Source: Bog-756 sp963831535
Lineage (GTDB): Bacteria; Actinomycetota; Acidimicrobiia; Acidimicrobiales; RAAP-2
DNA: 64,000 nucleotides
Direction of reading: 5' to 3'
Assembly (NCBI GenBank): GCA_963831535.1
Contig: CAWHQP010000009.1
Location: 1 to 64,000, forward strand
The translations under genes were made by a program, and so were the position numbers. Below, one piece after another: positions 8,135 through 16,762 of the stretch. Below the pieces are notes generated by a model. The model was not told the DNA's origin. It ran no database searches and worked only from the letters and a program-made list of their open reading frames with translations. Positions within the stretch are counted from its first letter, which is position 1. Each line of letters opens with the position of its first letter.

Positions 8135-9739
8135 TCAGGACGCCCCTCGGCCCCTGAACACCGTGACGGGGGTCTGCCACAGGATCTGCATGTCCCACCA
8201 GAACGACCACGAGGCCACGTAGAGGTAGTCGAGCCGGCACAGTTCGAGATGGGAGAGCTCGTTCCGGCCCGACACCTGCCACAGCCCGGTCATACCCGGG
8301 CGAGCCTCAAACCGCTTGCGGGCCCACCCCTCGATCTCCATGGCCTCGGCGACCACGAAGGGACGGGGGCCGACGAGGGACATGTCCCCCTTCCAGACAT
8401 TGATCAGCTGAGGGATCTCGTCGAGGCTGGTCCTCCGGAGGAAGCGACCCACCCGGGTCACCCGTGGATCGTCCCGGACCTTGAACAACGGTCCGTCCAC
8501 CTCGTTCAGGTGTTCGAGCTCGTGACGCCGGGCCTCGGCATCGTGGTACATGGTCCTGAACTTCATCATCGAGAACGGCGCCTCGTCCCGGCCGGTACGA
8601 ATCTGGCGAAAGAAGACAGGGCCGCTGCTGGTGGCCTTGATCAGAATCGCTATCAGGGCGATGCCTGGCGACACCACGGCCAGCACCAGCGAGGAGACCG
8701 CGATGTCGAAGGTTCGCTTGAGGAATCGAGCGCCGGCGCTGAGCGAAGCCGGAGCGATGTCCAACATCGGTAGCCCGGACAGATCCTCGATATGGGAGCG
8801 CCCGGTGATGAGCTCGTAGTAACGCGGGACGATGGATACTCCGACCTGGCCGGTCAGGGTCTTGAGCATCTCGGTGGTGCGTTCGGGATGTGTTCGGGAG
8901 AAGCACACGACCACCCTCGCAACTTGGTGGTCGCGGCACAGCTGCGGAAGTTCGTCGAGTTCGCCGATCACGTCGCTGGAGCCGAGCGGGTTGTCATCCA
9001 CGAAACCGACGAACCGCACGGCGCTGTGGGCCCGGAGATGACTGGCCACGGTCTGCGCCAACTTGCCCGTCCCCACCACGATGACCGGTACCGAACCTGC
9101 CACGCTCCGGCCCAGCGGGCCGAAGGCCAGCGCCCGGGCCAGGGGGACCGTGATCACCGCCGCCACGCACAGGGCGGCGATCTTGGCCGCCGTCACCTCC
9201 TCGATATGCCATCCCCTCCGGGCCGCGTAAGCCACCACGGCGTAGACGAACCCGCTGATCATGAGGGCGTGGACGATGTTGCGGAGATCGGAGAAGACCG
9301 TGACAGAGATCCGGCGGGTGGTCCCCCGGTACAGGCCGTACAGGGCAAACACGCCGATGAACACGGGGATCACGGCCAGATCGAATAGGTAGAGCTGGGT
9401 GCTGTGACTGACCGAGCTGTCCGGATTGTCCGAGAAGGCCGAGAGGATCAGTGGTCCGAGGAAGCCGGCCACGGCCAGGCCGACGATGTCGGCCGACAGC
9501 AGCCGAGAGAGGGTGTGCCGACGGATGCGGGCCAGATCACCAACACGCTGACCGTCACCGGGCGTCCGCCCGCGACGCGGCACAGCTGCCTCCGGTGCCT
9601 CCTGCACGTGCAGTCGCAGATCTGGATCCAGAATTGCCATACCAGCCGGCCTGCCCCTTCCTGAGCCGGTGGTCACTGGGTGCTCCGACGAGTCGTCCCG
9701 ACGTTGTGAGCTCGACGAGCTCTCCACGTTCTCAGACAC
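8135..9739 (-). CDS. Polyprenyl-phosphate sugar phosphotransferase (initiating transferase)
   Basis: Membrane enzyme of 534 aa that transfers a sugar-1-phosphate from a nucleotide sugar to undecaprenyl/decaprenyl phosphate, the first step of polysaccharide assembly (WcaJ/CpsE class). The N-terminal half has about four or five membrane segments and a nucleotide-binding-like domain (VIVVGTGKLAQTVASHL). The C-terminal bacterial sugar transferase domain begins KRTFDIAVSSLVLAV. It holds KFRTMYHDAEAR, DEIPQLINVWKGDMSLVGPRP-type and RPGMTGLWQVSGRN motifs. It is full length. ATG 9739 is the most upstream plausible start. Confidence 0.93.
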   Translation of the reverse strand: MSENVESSSSSQRRDDSSEHPVTTGSGRGRPAGMAILDPDLRLHVQEAPEAAVPRRGRTPGDGQRVGDLARIRRHTLSRLLSADIVGLAVAGFLGPLILSAFSDNPDSSVSHSTQLYLFDLAVIPVFIGVFALYGLYRGTTRRISVTVFSDLRNIVHALMISGFVYAVVAYAARRGWHIEEVTAAKIAALCVAAVITVPLARALAFGPLGRSVAGSVPVIVVGTGKLAQTVASHLRAHSAVRFVGFVDDNPLGSSDVIGELDELPQLCRDHQVARVVVCFSRTHPERTTEMLKTLTGQVGVSIVPRYYELITGRSHIEDLSGLPMLDIAPASLSAGARFLKRTFDIAVSSLVLAVVSPGIALIAILIKATSSGPVFFRQIRTGRDEAPFSMMKFRTMYHDAEARRHELEHLNEVDGPLFKVRDDPRVTRVGRFLRRTSLDEIPQLINVWKGDMSLVGPRPFVVAEAMEIEGWARKRFEARPGMTGLWQVSGRNELSHLELCRLDYLYVASWSFWWDMQILWQTPVTVFRGRGAS

Positions 9740-10041
9740 GACGAACCTGCCCGTTGACCTGACCCATCGTACCGCCGGCCGGCGCGTCTACACAACGGGA
9801 ATTCCCTGGTCGTACGGCGCGTAGCCGTCCGGATGCGGCGGCTGTGCCCCGTCGATCCGGGCGTGCCACGAATTCGATACGCACGGGAGCCATGCCTGTT
9901 CATCGACCGCTTGGCGAGTGGCCTGAAGCCCGGGATTGCGGCAGAAGGGTCGATGCCCAGCGCCGTGGGTGTCGACCACGACAGCCCGGTGATCCCCCAT
10001 TCCGATGGATCGGGAACCGCATGACCGGCTCGGCCCGCCCG
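9740..10041. other. Intergenic region without a recognised gene
   Basis: About 300 bp between the stop of the ACP gene and the start of the initiating sugar transferase, both on the minus strand. It presumably contains the promoter of the sugar transferase. I saw no gene, tRNA or clear hairpin. Confidence 0.4.
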
Positions 10042-10281
10042 TCAGGCGGCCTGCATCAACGAGATACCGGCACGTATGGCGGCAATCGACTCGAAGGTGG
10101 ACTTCTTCAGCATGCTCTCGGAGAATTCGATGTCGAAGGCGTCCTCGAGCGCAAGCATCACATTCACACTGGCGTGCGATGTCATTCCTGCTGCGAAGAG
10201 ATCGGCGTGCTCGTCGATCGAGTCGGCGTCCACAACCAGATGGCCGTGCTCGGTCAGCACTTCTCGGATGACGTCGTCCAT
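10042..10281 (-). CDS. Acyl carrier protein
   Basis: A 79-aa phosphopantetheine-binding protein. Serine 35 in AAGMTSHASVN sits at the attachment position (the canonical DSL is replaced by TSH) and is followed by VMLALEDAFDIEF, the normal ACP helix II. AGAAAGGAAG precedes ATG 10281. The upstream phosphopantetheinyl transferase ends 2 bases before, so the two are surely co-transcribed. A dedicated ACP in a polysaccharide locus suggests acylation of the glycan or of a surface molecule. No acyl-AMP ligase or ketosynthase lies nearby, so the acyl source is unknown. Confidence 0.88.
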   Translation of the reverse strand: MDDVIREVLTEHGHLVVDADSIDEHADLFAAGMTSHASVNVMLALEDAFDIEFSESMLKKSTFESIAAIRAGISLMQAA

Positions 10282-10283
10282 GG

Positions 10284-10913
10284 CTAGCTTCCTTTCTGTT
10301 CCGGGCGCGACATCCGATGCCACGCCGTGGTGTCACCCCTACCCATGGCGACCACGCACGCGGCCGCCATCATCGGTTCGTGCGTCACGCTCACCGCCAG
10401 GTTGGTGATGCCGGCCTCGGCAGCCAGCCGGGCGGCCAGGCCCGACAGGCGTAGTTCGCACCACCCGCCGACGGCACGGTGCACCTCGATGCTCCTCCAC
10501 TCCGGTCGTGCTCCCTGGGGGCGGAGTACCTTGACCGTCGCCTCCTTGGCGGCGAACCGTCCGGCCAAGGACTGCGTCGAGTACGCCACCGACGTTCGCT
10601 CCCCCCCGACCGTTACCCGGTGGGACGGCTCCTGGGCGGCCGGTGGCGCCCCATCACGGCCGATGCGGGCGCAGGCCCGCTCGTGGGGCGTGAACACCCG
10701 GTACAGGTACCGACGACCCAGGCGCTCCACCGATGCGGCCACATCGGACACGGGAACAAGGTCCATCCCCACCCGTAAGGAGTCCGACGGCGAAACCGCG
10801 CCGGCACCGACCCCGGCCGACAGCGTCCGCTGGAGCTGCTCGATGGTGGAGGCGCGGAGCGACTCGGCGATGCGGTCGACCGAGCTGGCCGACACGACGA
10901 GTGCGGAGCTCAC
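10284..10913 (-). CDS. Holo-ACP synthase (4'-phosphopantetheinyl transferase, AcpS type)
   Basis: Transfers phosphopantetheine from CoA to the ACP encoded next to it. In the 209-aa product the AcpS core starts at residue 47: VGMDLVPVSDV (metal ligand D51), FTPHERA, then FAAKEATVKVL (E124) and SVTHEPMMAAA (H178). About 45 residues precede the core and are not family-like. GTG 10913 overlaps the stop of the upstream glycosyltransferase as GTGA, a strong coupling signal, so this start is preferred over the longer frame. A loop of about 20 residues (RIGRDGAPPAAQEPSHR) is inserted before the KEA motif. Confidence 0.88.
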   Translation of the reverse strand: MSSALVVSASSVDRIAESLRASTIEQLQRTLSAGVGAGAVSPSDSLRVGMDLVPVSDVAASVERLGRRYLYRVFTPHERACARIGRDGAPPAAQEPSHRVTVGGERTSVAYSTQSLAGRFAAKEATVKVLRPQGARPEWRSIEVHRAVGGWCELRLSGLAARLAAEAGITNLAVSVTHEPMMAAACVVAMGRGDTTAWHRMSRPEQKGS

Positions 10914-12184
10914 GACACCGACTCCCCCTGGTGGGGAGGACTGAACTGCTGATCCCGGCGGTCGACCGTTCCGGCCGACGGTAGCACCGACGAGTACACC
11001 GCCCGGTACCGCTCGGCGATCACCGGCCACGCGAACTCCTCGACCCGGGCTCGACCGGCGGCGGCTAGAGAGCGGCGATAGTCGTCGTCGGACACCAGGC
11101 GTTGGAGCGCGGCGCTGAACCTAGCGGTGTCGAAGGGATCGACCAGGACCCCGTCCTCGCCGTCCCGGACGAACTCGGGGGGCCCTCCCTTGGTCGTGGC
11201 CACCACGGCCACGCCGGCGCGCCATCCCTCGAGGACGACGATGCCGAAGGGCTCGAGTCGGCTGGGCATGACGAAGATCTCGGCGCCGGCCATGAACTGG
11301 GCCACCCCGGGGCGGCTGAGTCTCCCGACGAAGTGCACCCGGTCGGAGACCCCGAGGCTCCGTGCGTCGGCCTGAAGGCCCTCGAGCGCAGGCCCCGAAC
11401 CCCCGATGACCAGCTCGACGGCGTGCCGCGCCTGATCGATGCCGGCGTAGGCGGCCACCAACAGATCGAATCCCTTCTTCTCCACCATTCGGCCGAGCGC
11501 CAGGATGTAGGGGCGCTCGGGTGGAGCCGGCTCGGGGCCGGCCACCTCCGCGGTTGCCGAGTCGGCGGCAGCCGGGCCGGGCGTCTCGCTGTCCGCACCG
11601 CTGTGGGTACCGGCCACATCGACCCCGTTGGGAATCACCAGCCCCCGGCCTCGCTCAAGACCGAATCGCTCCTCGGCATCGGCAAGGGTGAAGGCCGAGC
11701 ATCCGGTCACCGCCGCGGCCGAACGGATGCCCCGGCGCAGTGCTGACATGAGCGTCCGGGACTTTTGGAAGATGTCGGAGTCGTCCATCACCGTCTCCCC
11801 CTGGAGGGTGATGACGAGGGGTAGCCGGGCCAAGCGCGACGCCATGGTGGCGTAGGCCCCATTCGGTCCGAAGCAGACCACATGGAGCAGGTCGGGTCGG
11901 AAGGCGTCGATGGCGTTGCGCAACGAGAACAGGGTGCGGGGCCCGATGGTGGCGGAGCGGTACATCGAGGACCACTTACCGCCGGGCAGCGGCATGGGGA
12001 ACCGGCGGACGACCAGGTCGTCCCGTACCTCGACGGTCTCGGGTCGCGCGTCGTCACCGTGCAGCGTCCACACCTCGACCTCGTCCCCGCCATCGACGAG
12101 GGCCAGAGCCAGATGACGGGTCAGCTCTTCGACCCCACCCAGTGCGGGTGGGTAGGCGCTGGGCATGAGGGCGATCCGGGTCAT
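10910..12184 (-). CDS. Glycosyltransferase family 4
   Basis: GT-B enzyme of 424 aa. The N-terminus MPSAYPPALGGVEELTRHLA has the GG-x-E acceptor-domain loop. The donor domain has YILALGRMVEKKGFDLLVAAY, HFVGRLSRPGVAQFMAGA and the E-x7-E region PSRLEPFGIVVLEGWRAG. It leads a three-gene overlapping operon with the AcpS and ACP genes. This suggests that its product, or a sugar it adds, is acylated; that is inference only. Confidence 0.9.
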   Translation of the reverse strand: MTRIALMPSAYPPALGGVEELTRHLALALVDGGDEVEVWTLHGDDARPETVEVRDDLVVRRFPMPLPGGKWSSMYRSATIGPRTLFSLRNAIDAFRPDLLHVVCFGPNGAYATMASRLARLPLVITLQGETVMDDSDIFQKSRTLMSALRRGIRSAAAVTGCSAFTLADAEERFGLERGRGLVIPNGVDVAGTHSGADSETPGPAAADSATAEVAGPEPAPPERPYILALGRMVEKKGFDLLVAAYAGIDQARHAVELVIGGSGPALEGLQADARSLGVSDRVHFVGRLSRPGVAQFMAGAEIFVMPSRLEPFGIVVLEGWRAGVAVVATTKGGPPEFVRDGEDGVLVDPFDTARFSAALQRLVSDDDYRRSLAAAGRARVEEFAWPVIAERYRAVYSSVLPSAGTVDRRDQQFSPPHQGESVS

Positions 12185-12274
12185 GACCGCCTCCGATGAG
12201 GGGGGGCAGCCAGACCACCGGCCACCACTGAGGGTGGCCCGAGGCGGGCGGGGAGGGTCGGTGGCGTGTTCATG

Positions 12275-13294
12275 TCAGGGGATGGTCGGGTTCAGCCAGG
12301 GCTCGACGGCGGTCAGCGTCGCTCCGGTCGGAAGCGGGGCCAGATCACTCCAGTCCCCCACTCCGGGAGACCAGTAGTTGGAGAAGGCCGCGGCGTACCA
12401 GCCGGACAGGAATCCTTGCTCGGCACAGTCGCAGTCCGGCGCCCAGCTGGACGGGTGGATACCCAGGACGCTCTCGATCTGGGCCTCCCCACCCTCGGGT
12501 TGCACGGCGGCGGCGTCCACCTCATGGGCGATCTCGAAGGCGGTGATCCCGGCCAGGCGCTGCACCGTCTCCCCCGGATAGACGTAGAGAACCGATGTGC
12601 CACCGGTGTGGCCCCAGGTGAAGGTGGTGTTGCCGTAGAACCCCGGAGAGGGTGCTGCGGCGATGGGCTGGAACTGGATGGTGTAGCCGGGGATGTCCTG
12701 CCAGGGATAGCGGACGAGGGCGAGCGCCTGGGCCCCCATCTGGTCGGGGGTGAGCGCCGCCGCCGAAGCCGCGGCGACCGCCGGAGTCGTCGTGGTTGGA
12801 GGAGTGGTGGTCGGGACGACCGCGGCGGGAGCGGTGGTGGAGGGCGCGGATGCGGTGGACGGAGGAGTCAGCGTAGGAGCTGGATGTGGCGCGGGGGCCG
12901 AAGTGGGTGTCGGGATGGTGGGTACCGCACCCGTGCGACCAGCGGCCGTTGCCACCGGCGTCGACGGTTCCGACCGGACCAGCGCCACGGCCCCGAGGAC
13001 CACCACGACCACCAGGGCGAACACCAGGGCCTCGAGTCGGAGCAGGGACCGGCGCGACGGGAAGGTGACCCGGTGCACGCGGGCCCAGAACCCACCCAGC
13101 CGGCGGTCGGGTCCGATGTAGCCCTCCGAGAGGACCAGGGAGGGATCGTCGAGGACGGCCAGGAGGTGCGGGGGCAGATCGGCCTCGGGAACCGAGACCT
13201 CAGGCACGACAGGGACGTCGATCCAGGCATCCGGGCGCGTGATGTCAGTGCCCACTCCTGGTGCGGAAGCATCTTCCGTCACGATCGACGCCAT
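12275..13294 (-). CDS. Single-pass membrane protein with extracellular putative peptidase-like domain
   Basis: I do not recognise the family. The 339-aa protein has a cytoplasmic N-terminus (1-86) with the motif LLAVLDDPSLVLSEGYIGPD at 44-63, and one membrane segment at about 87-107. A Pro/Thr/Ala-rich linker (108-180) and an outer domain (181-339) follow. The outer domain holds AFEIAHEVDAAA (HE at 257-258) and later CDCAEQGFLSGWYAAAF. This order loosely recalls zinc metallopeptidases, but the second histidine of HExxH is absent. The next gene upstream encodes a smaller protein with the same cytoplasmic motif. Context suggests a role at the cell surface in polysaccharide assembly. Confidence 0.72.
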   Translation of the reverse strand: MASIVTEDASAPGVGTDITRPDAWIDVPVVPEVSVPEADLPPHLLAVLDDPSLVLSEGYIGPDRRLGGFWARVHRVTFPSRRSLLRLEALVFALVVVVVLGAVALVRSEPSTPVATAAGRTGAVPTIPTPTSAPAPHPAPTLTPPSTASAPSTTAPAAVVPTTTPPTTTTPAVAAASAAALTPDQMGAQALALVRYPWQDIPGYTIQFQPIAAAPSPGFYGNTTFTWGHTGGTSVLYVYPGETVQRLAGITAFEIAHEVDAAAVQPEGGEAQIESVLGIHPSSWAPDCDCAEQGFLSGWYAAAFSNYWSPGVGDWSDLAPLPTGATLTAVEPWLNPTIP

Positions 13295-13398
13295 GGTGAT
13301 TGATCGGCAGAATGCCTACGGACCTGAAGCTCAGCGCGGGTGTCGGACCGGGCCACCAGCACCGATCAGCACCGCTCGGAGCTACCCGCAGGTGGTAC

Positions 13399-13851
13399 TC
13401 AGTGGATGACCCAGTCGGCCAAGGCCAGGGTCAGTGGCGCCACGGTCACTGCGGTCAGCACCACGGCCAGCATCAGCGGGCCGATCGGAGTGGGCGCAGG
13501 CCTGCGGGGCCGACGGCGGCGGGGGCGGCCGCCCATCGGGCCGGCTCGTCGGCAGTCGGACGGGTTGCGGGTCGGGTTGTGGACCGGCCTCCGGTCGTGC
13601 CGGTCGAGCCGGGCACGGGCCGGTCCCACATAGTCGGGAGTGATGACCAGCCGCGGGTCGTGGAGGTCGGCCAGCATGCCCACCGGGATGTGGATCTCGT
13701 CGATTCCGCACTCGGCGATCCGGCCGTCGCCGACCTCATCACCGGTTCGGGCCAGCAGACCGTCGGCTGTGACCGTGTCGACGACACGGGACTCCCCGAC
13801 CCACTTTCGCACGATGCCACGCACTGAGAGCACCCTCAGGCATCGGCACAT
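13399..13851 (-). CDS. Small C-terminally membrane-anchored protein, motif shared with neighbour
   Basis: A 150-aa hypothetical protein. It has a soluble N-terminus, the motif MLADLHDPRLVITPDYVGPA at residues 59-78, an Arg/Pro-rich basic stretch (79-122) and a single C-terminal membrane segment (about 125-147). The motif matches that of the adjacent gene at 12275-13294 in 11 of 21 positions, which is the main support for this being a real gene. The start is uncertain: ATG 13851 or GTG 13824. It lies between the glycosyltransferase at 13896 and the 339-aa protein, all on the minus strand. Confidence 0.6.
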   Translation of the reverse strand: MCRCLRVLSVRGIVRKWVGESRVVDTVTADGLLARTGDEVGDGRIAECGIDEIHIPVGMLADLHDPRLVITPDYVGPARARLDRHDRRPVHNPTRNPSDCRRAGPMGGRPRRRRPRRPAPTPIGPLMLAVVLTAVTVAPLTLALADWVIH

Positions 13852-13895
13852 CCGATCTCGGACTGAAGTGCCCGGCCGTGCCGGGCTCCGACAGG

Positions 13896-14948
13896 TCAGA
13901 TGGCCAATCCGAGTGAGCGGTAGATCTGAGCGGTGGCCCGGGCTGTGGTCCCCCAGCTCAGGCCCCGGACCCCGTCAGCTCCTTCCCGGGCCAGTTGGCA
14001 CCGGCGCTCCTCGTCGCCCAACAGGTCGCGCAGGGTCCCGGCCAGGCCGTCGACGTCCCCAGGACGGAAGGTGGCGGCGGCGGCACCGACCACCTCGACG
14101 ACGGCCGGCACCGGGGTGCTGACCACCGCGGCCCCGCAGGCCATGGCCTCGATGGGTGGGAGACCGAAGCCCTCGTACCGCGAGGCGTAGCCGACCAGGG
14201 TGGCCGCCCCGTAGAGGGGAGGGAGGTCGGTGGAGGGAACATGGCCGATCTCGATGACCCCGAGAGGAGACCGATGTCCCCACAGGCTGTGGCCGGTTAG
14301 GACCAGGGGTACACCGACCCGACAGCACGCTTCGGCCAGCGTGGCGATGTCTTTGCGCGGCTCGATGTTGCCCACGTGGAGCACGAACCGCTCCGGAAGC
14401 CGGTAGTGGTTCCGGACCCGTTCCACCTCCTCCTCGGAAGCCGGAACCATCTCGGGGCCCGGGGCCGAGTGCACCACGACGCACGTCCGACCGAGGAGGG
14501 TGCTGACCCGCTCGGCGGTGAACGCCGAGACAGCCACGATCACGTCGGCCCGACGAAGAGCGTGACGGATCAGCAGCCGCTCACCGGCCACCCGGAAGCG
14601 GGGGAAGGCCCAGGGGGTGTCGAAGATGGCCATGTCGTGCACCGTGGAGACAGTGGGGACCCGACTGCGCAGGGGCAGGTCGACGTCGAGCCCGTGGAAG
14701 AGGTCGGCCGGCCCGAAGCCGAGGGCCCCGGTGAAGGCCCGGGCCATCCCGTGGGACTCCCGGACGACCAGCGGCGTCACCCCGGCCGGTAGTTCGGAGC
14801 GTCCGGCCGGTCGGACCGCGGCGACCAGGTCTGCATCGATCTCCTGGCCCATGGCGGCCAGGAGTTGGCGCACATAGGTACTGACTCCACCGCCCCGGGG
14901 GTCAAGAGGCAGGGCGTTGAACACGATGCACGGCGGGGTCGTGCTCAT
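13896..14948 (-). CDS. Glycosyltransferase family 4
   Basis: GT-B transferase of 350 aa. It has the acceptor-domain start NALPLDPRGGGVSTYVRQLL and STVHDMAIFDTPWAFPR, which is typical of WbpY/mannosyltransferase-like GT4 enzymes. Then come VLHVGNIEPRKDIATLAEA and the catalytic ASRYEGFGLPPIEAMACGA. ATG 14948 overlaps the stop of the upstream polymerase as ATGA, so it is chosen over the longer frame. The product likely extends the repeat unit of the polysaccharide. Confidence 0.9.
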   Translation of the reverse strand: MSTTPPCIVFNALPLDPRGGGVSTYVRQLLAAMGQEIDADLVAAVRPAGRSELPAGVTPLVVRESHGMARAFTGALGFGPADLFHGLDVDLPLRSRVPTVSTVHDMAIFDTPWAFPRFRVAGERLLIRHALRRADVIVAVSAFTAERVSTLLGRTCVVVHSAPGPEMVPASEEEVERVRNHYRLPERFVLHVGNIEPRKDIATLAEACCRVGVPLVLTGHSLWGHRSPLGVIEIGHVPSTDLPPLYGAATLVGYASRYEGFGLPPIEAMACGAAVVSTPVPAVVEVVGAAAATFRPGDVDGLAGTLRDLLGDEERRCQLAREGADGVRGLSWGTTARATAQIYRSLGLAI

Positions 14949-16525
14949 CGCGGGTCGACGGCGCCGCGGATCCGGACGACCTCCAAGCTCGGCCCGACCA
15001 CGGTGAGACGGAACCAGGCTGAAGCCCGGGACACCGTCCGGCCCGGCCACTCCAGCCACTCCGGCGTCGGAGGTGAAGGCCGCTGACCGCCGGCTGCACC
15101 GCTACCCGACCTGGCTCCGACCGCGGCAGGCGATCTCGCTCCGGCCTTGGTACCCGCCGCGACCCGGTGGTCCGGCGACACCGGGATCGGGTGGTCACGT
15201 CGGTCGGCGTCGGCCATCCCCAGGGACAGACCGGCGATCAGGAATGGGGGAATCATGCTGGCACCGATCCAGAAGATGTCGAACAGGCCATCGACGTAGT
15301 GGCCGAGCAGGACAGCCACGCCGAGCGTGCCGAGGGTCCGCGGCAGCCGGTTCATGGTGCGCATGGTCATGAAGATCAGGTAGAAGAAGGCGATCGAGCC
15401 CACGATGCCGGTCGAGGCCAGGTTGTCGATGATCACATTGGGCGGGGCCGTCACGTACACGTACTGCGGCAGGTTGTAGAAGCGCATTCCGAGGCCCAGA
15501 ACCGGGCTGGTGTGCCAGACGTGGGTGGCCGCGTCGATCTGGGAGAACCGTGCGGAGACCGAGTTGAACTTGGGGTTGTTCTTGGCGGCCAGGTAGAAGC
15601 TGTAATAGAGGGCGACGATCAGTGGGACACAGGCCAGCATCAGGAACTTGGACTGGCGGCGAACGACCGGGTTGAGCATCGTGGCCACTCCGAGGGCGAC
15701 GATGAGGGAGATGGCCGCCTGTCTCGACTGGGAGGCCAGCAGACCCAGGATGCAGACGACCTCGATGATCCGGGTCTCGACCCGGGGCAGCTGAGCCCAC
15801 GGCGGCCGGAGCTGGGCGACCAGGATGGCCACCCACAGCACGGCTCCGATGGAGTTCTTCTGGTAGACGCCGGATTGGGCGGGCAGGAACCCGTGGGTGA
15901 CGGTGTTCTCGATAGCCCACAGGGACAGCAGCGATGAGGCCCAGAGGTAGAGCCGGAGGGTCTGTCCGGCCCGTCCGGCACTGGCCACCACCCAACCCAC
16001 CAGCACACTCCCGCCCAGATAGGAGAAGCGGTGGAACCACTCGACGACGTCATACCGGTTGGGATTGGCCACCACCACCACAATGAGGACGGCCTGGTAC
16101 CAGACGATGCCCCGGAAGAACTGCCGGAGGAAGGGGGCTTCGCTCCAACGAACGTGGAGCAGACAGATGAGCGCGGCCAAGAAGACCAGGAGGTCGGCGG
16201 CACTGAGATTGGTGCCGGCCCCGCCGACCCGTTGCAACAGGAGCGATCCCGGCAGCACCAGTACGGCGAGAAGGATGGGGTCGGCCACATAGATGCCGAG
16301 TACGAGGACCACGCCTCCGAGCAACAGGGCCAGACGCTGGTCCCCGGCCGTGACCACGCCGATGCCGAGGGCCACGACGACCACGGCCGACCACAGCGCC
16401 ACCTCCTGGGCCACCTCCCCCGGTCCCCGGCGTGTCGGGCCGCGGCGGAACCAGCGGTGCCGCCCGAACCTGGGGATCCGGCTCATGGGTAGTTCGTGGG
16501 CGCGCTCATCGGATCCCTCAATCAT
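14945..16525 (-). CDS. O-antigen ligase / polymerase (Wzy/WaaL-like)
   Basis: Polytopic membrane protein of 526 aa with about 11-12 hydrophobic segments, for example LALLLGGVVLVLGIYVADPI and IVALYYSFYLAA. A large outer loop precedes the segment with YVYVTAPPNVIIDNLASTG, as in the Wzy_C/O-antigen ligase family. It would polymerise or ligate lipid-linked repeat units at the outer face of the membrane. An alternative start is ATG 16486. The divergent chain-length/kinase gene starts about 240 bp away, which fits a Wzy-dependent system. Confidence 0.85.
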   Translation of the reverse strand: MIEGSDERAHELPMSRIPRFGRHRWFRRGPTRRGPGEVAQEVALWSAVVVVALGIGVVTAGDQRLALLLGGVVLVLGIYVADPILLAVLVLPGSLLLQRVGGAGTNLSAADLLVFLAALICLLHVRWSEAPFLRQFFRGIVWYQAVLIVVVVANPNRYDVVEWFHRFSYLGGSVLVGWVVASAGRAGQTLRLYLWASSLLSLWAIENTVTHGFLPAQSGVYQKNSIGAVLWVAILVAQLRPPWAQLPRVETRIIEVVCILGLLASQSRQAAISLIVALGVATMLNPVVRRQSKFLMLACVPLIVALYYSFYLAAKNNPKFNSVSARFSQIDAATHVWHTSPVLGLGMRFYNLPQYVYVTAPPNVIIDNLASTGIVGSIAFFYLIFMTMRTMNRLPRTLGTLGVAVLLGHYVDGLFDIFWIGASMIPPFLIAGLSLGMADADRRDHPIPVSPDHRVAAGTKAGARSPAAVGARSGSGAAGGQRPSPPTPEWLEWPGRTVSRASAWFRLTVVGPSLEVVRIRGAVDPR

Positions 16526-16762
16526 CGGCTGCAGCCACAGCTCGACTTGAGGGAGGGGCCCGGCGGGGCAGCTCGGAGCCGTGCTTCCGCCGATTGTTCC
16601 TCAAGGTGTTCCACGACTGTGACGACTCTTTCTACGACCGCTACTCGACGTTTCTGCCACGACGATGCGGCACCGCTACTCGACACCTGTCGACCACCAA
16701 GGAACGGATATGGCCACCCTGCTACCGGGCGAGACGAGCATGACCAGGACCGCTCACCGGCC
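16526..16762. promoter_or_regulatory. Divergent promoter region with 13-bp direct repeats
   Basis: This interval separates the polymerase operon (minus) from the chain-length/BY-kinase operon (plus). A perfect 13-bp direct repeat, ACCGCTACTCGAC, occurs at 16637-16649 and 16672-16684, 35 bp apart start to start. Such spacing would suit a dimeric regulator on one DNA face only approximately. No protein binding is established. Confidence 0.45.
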
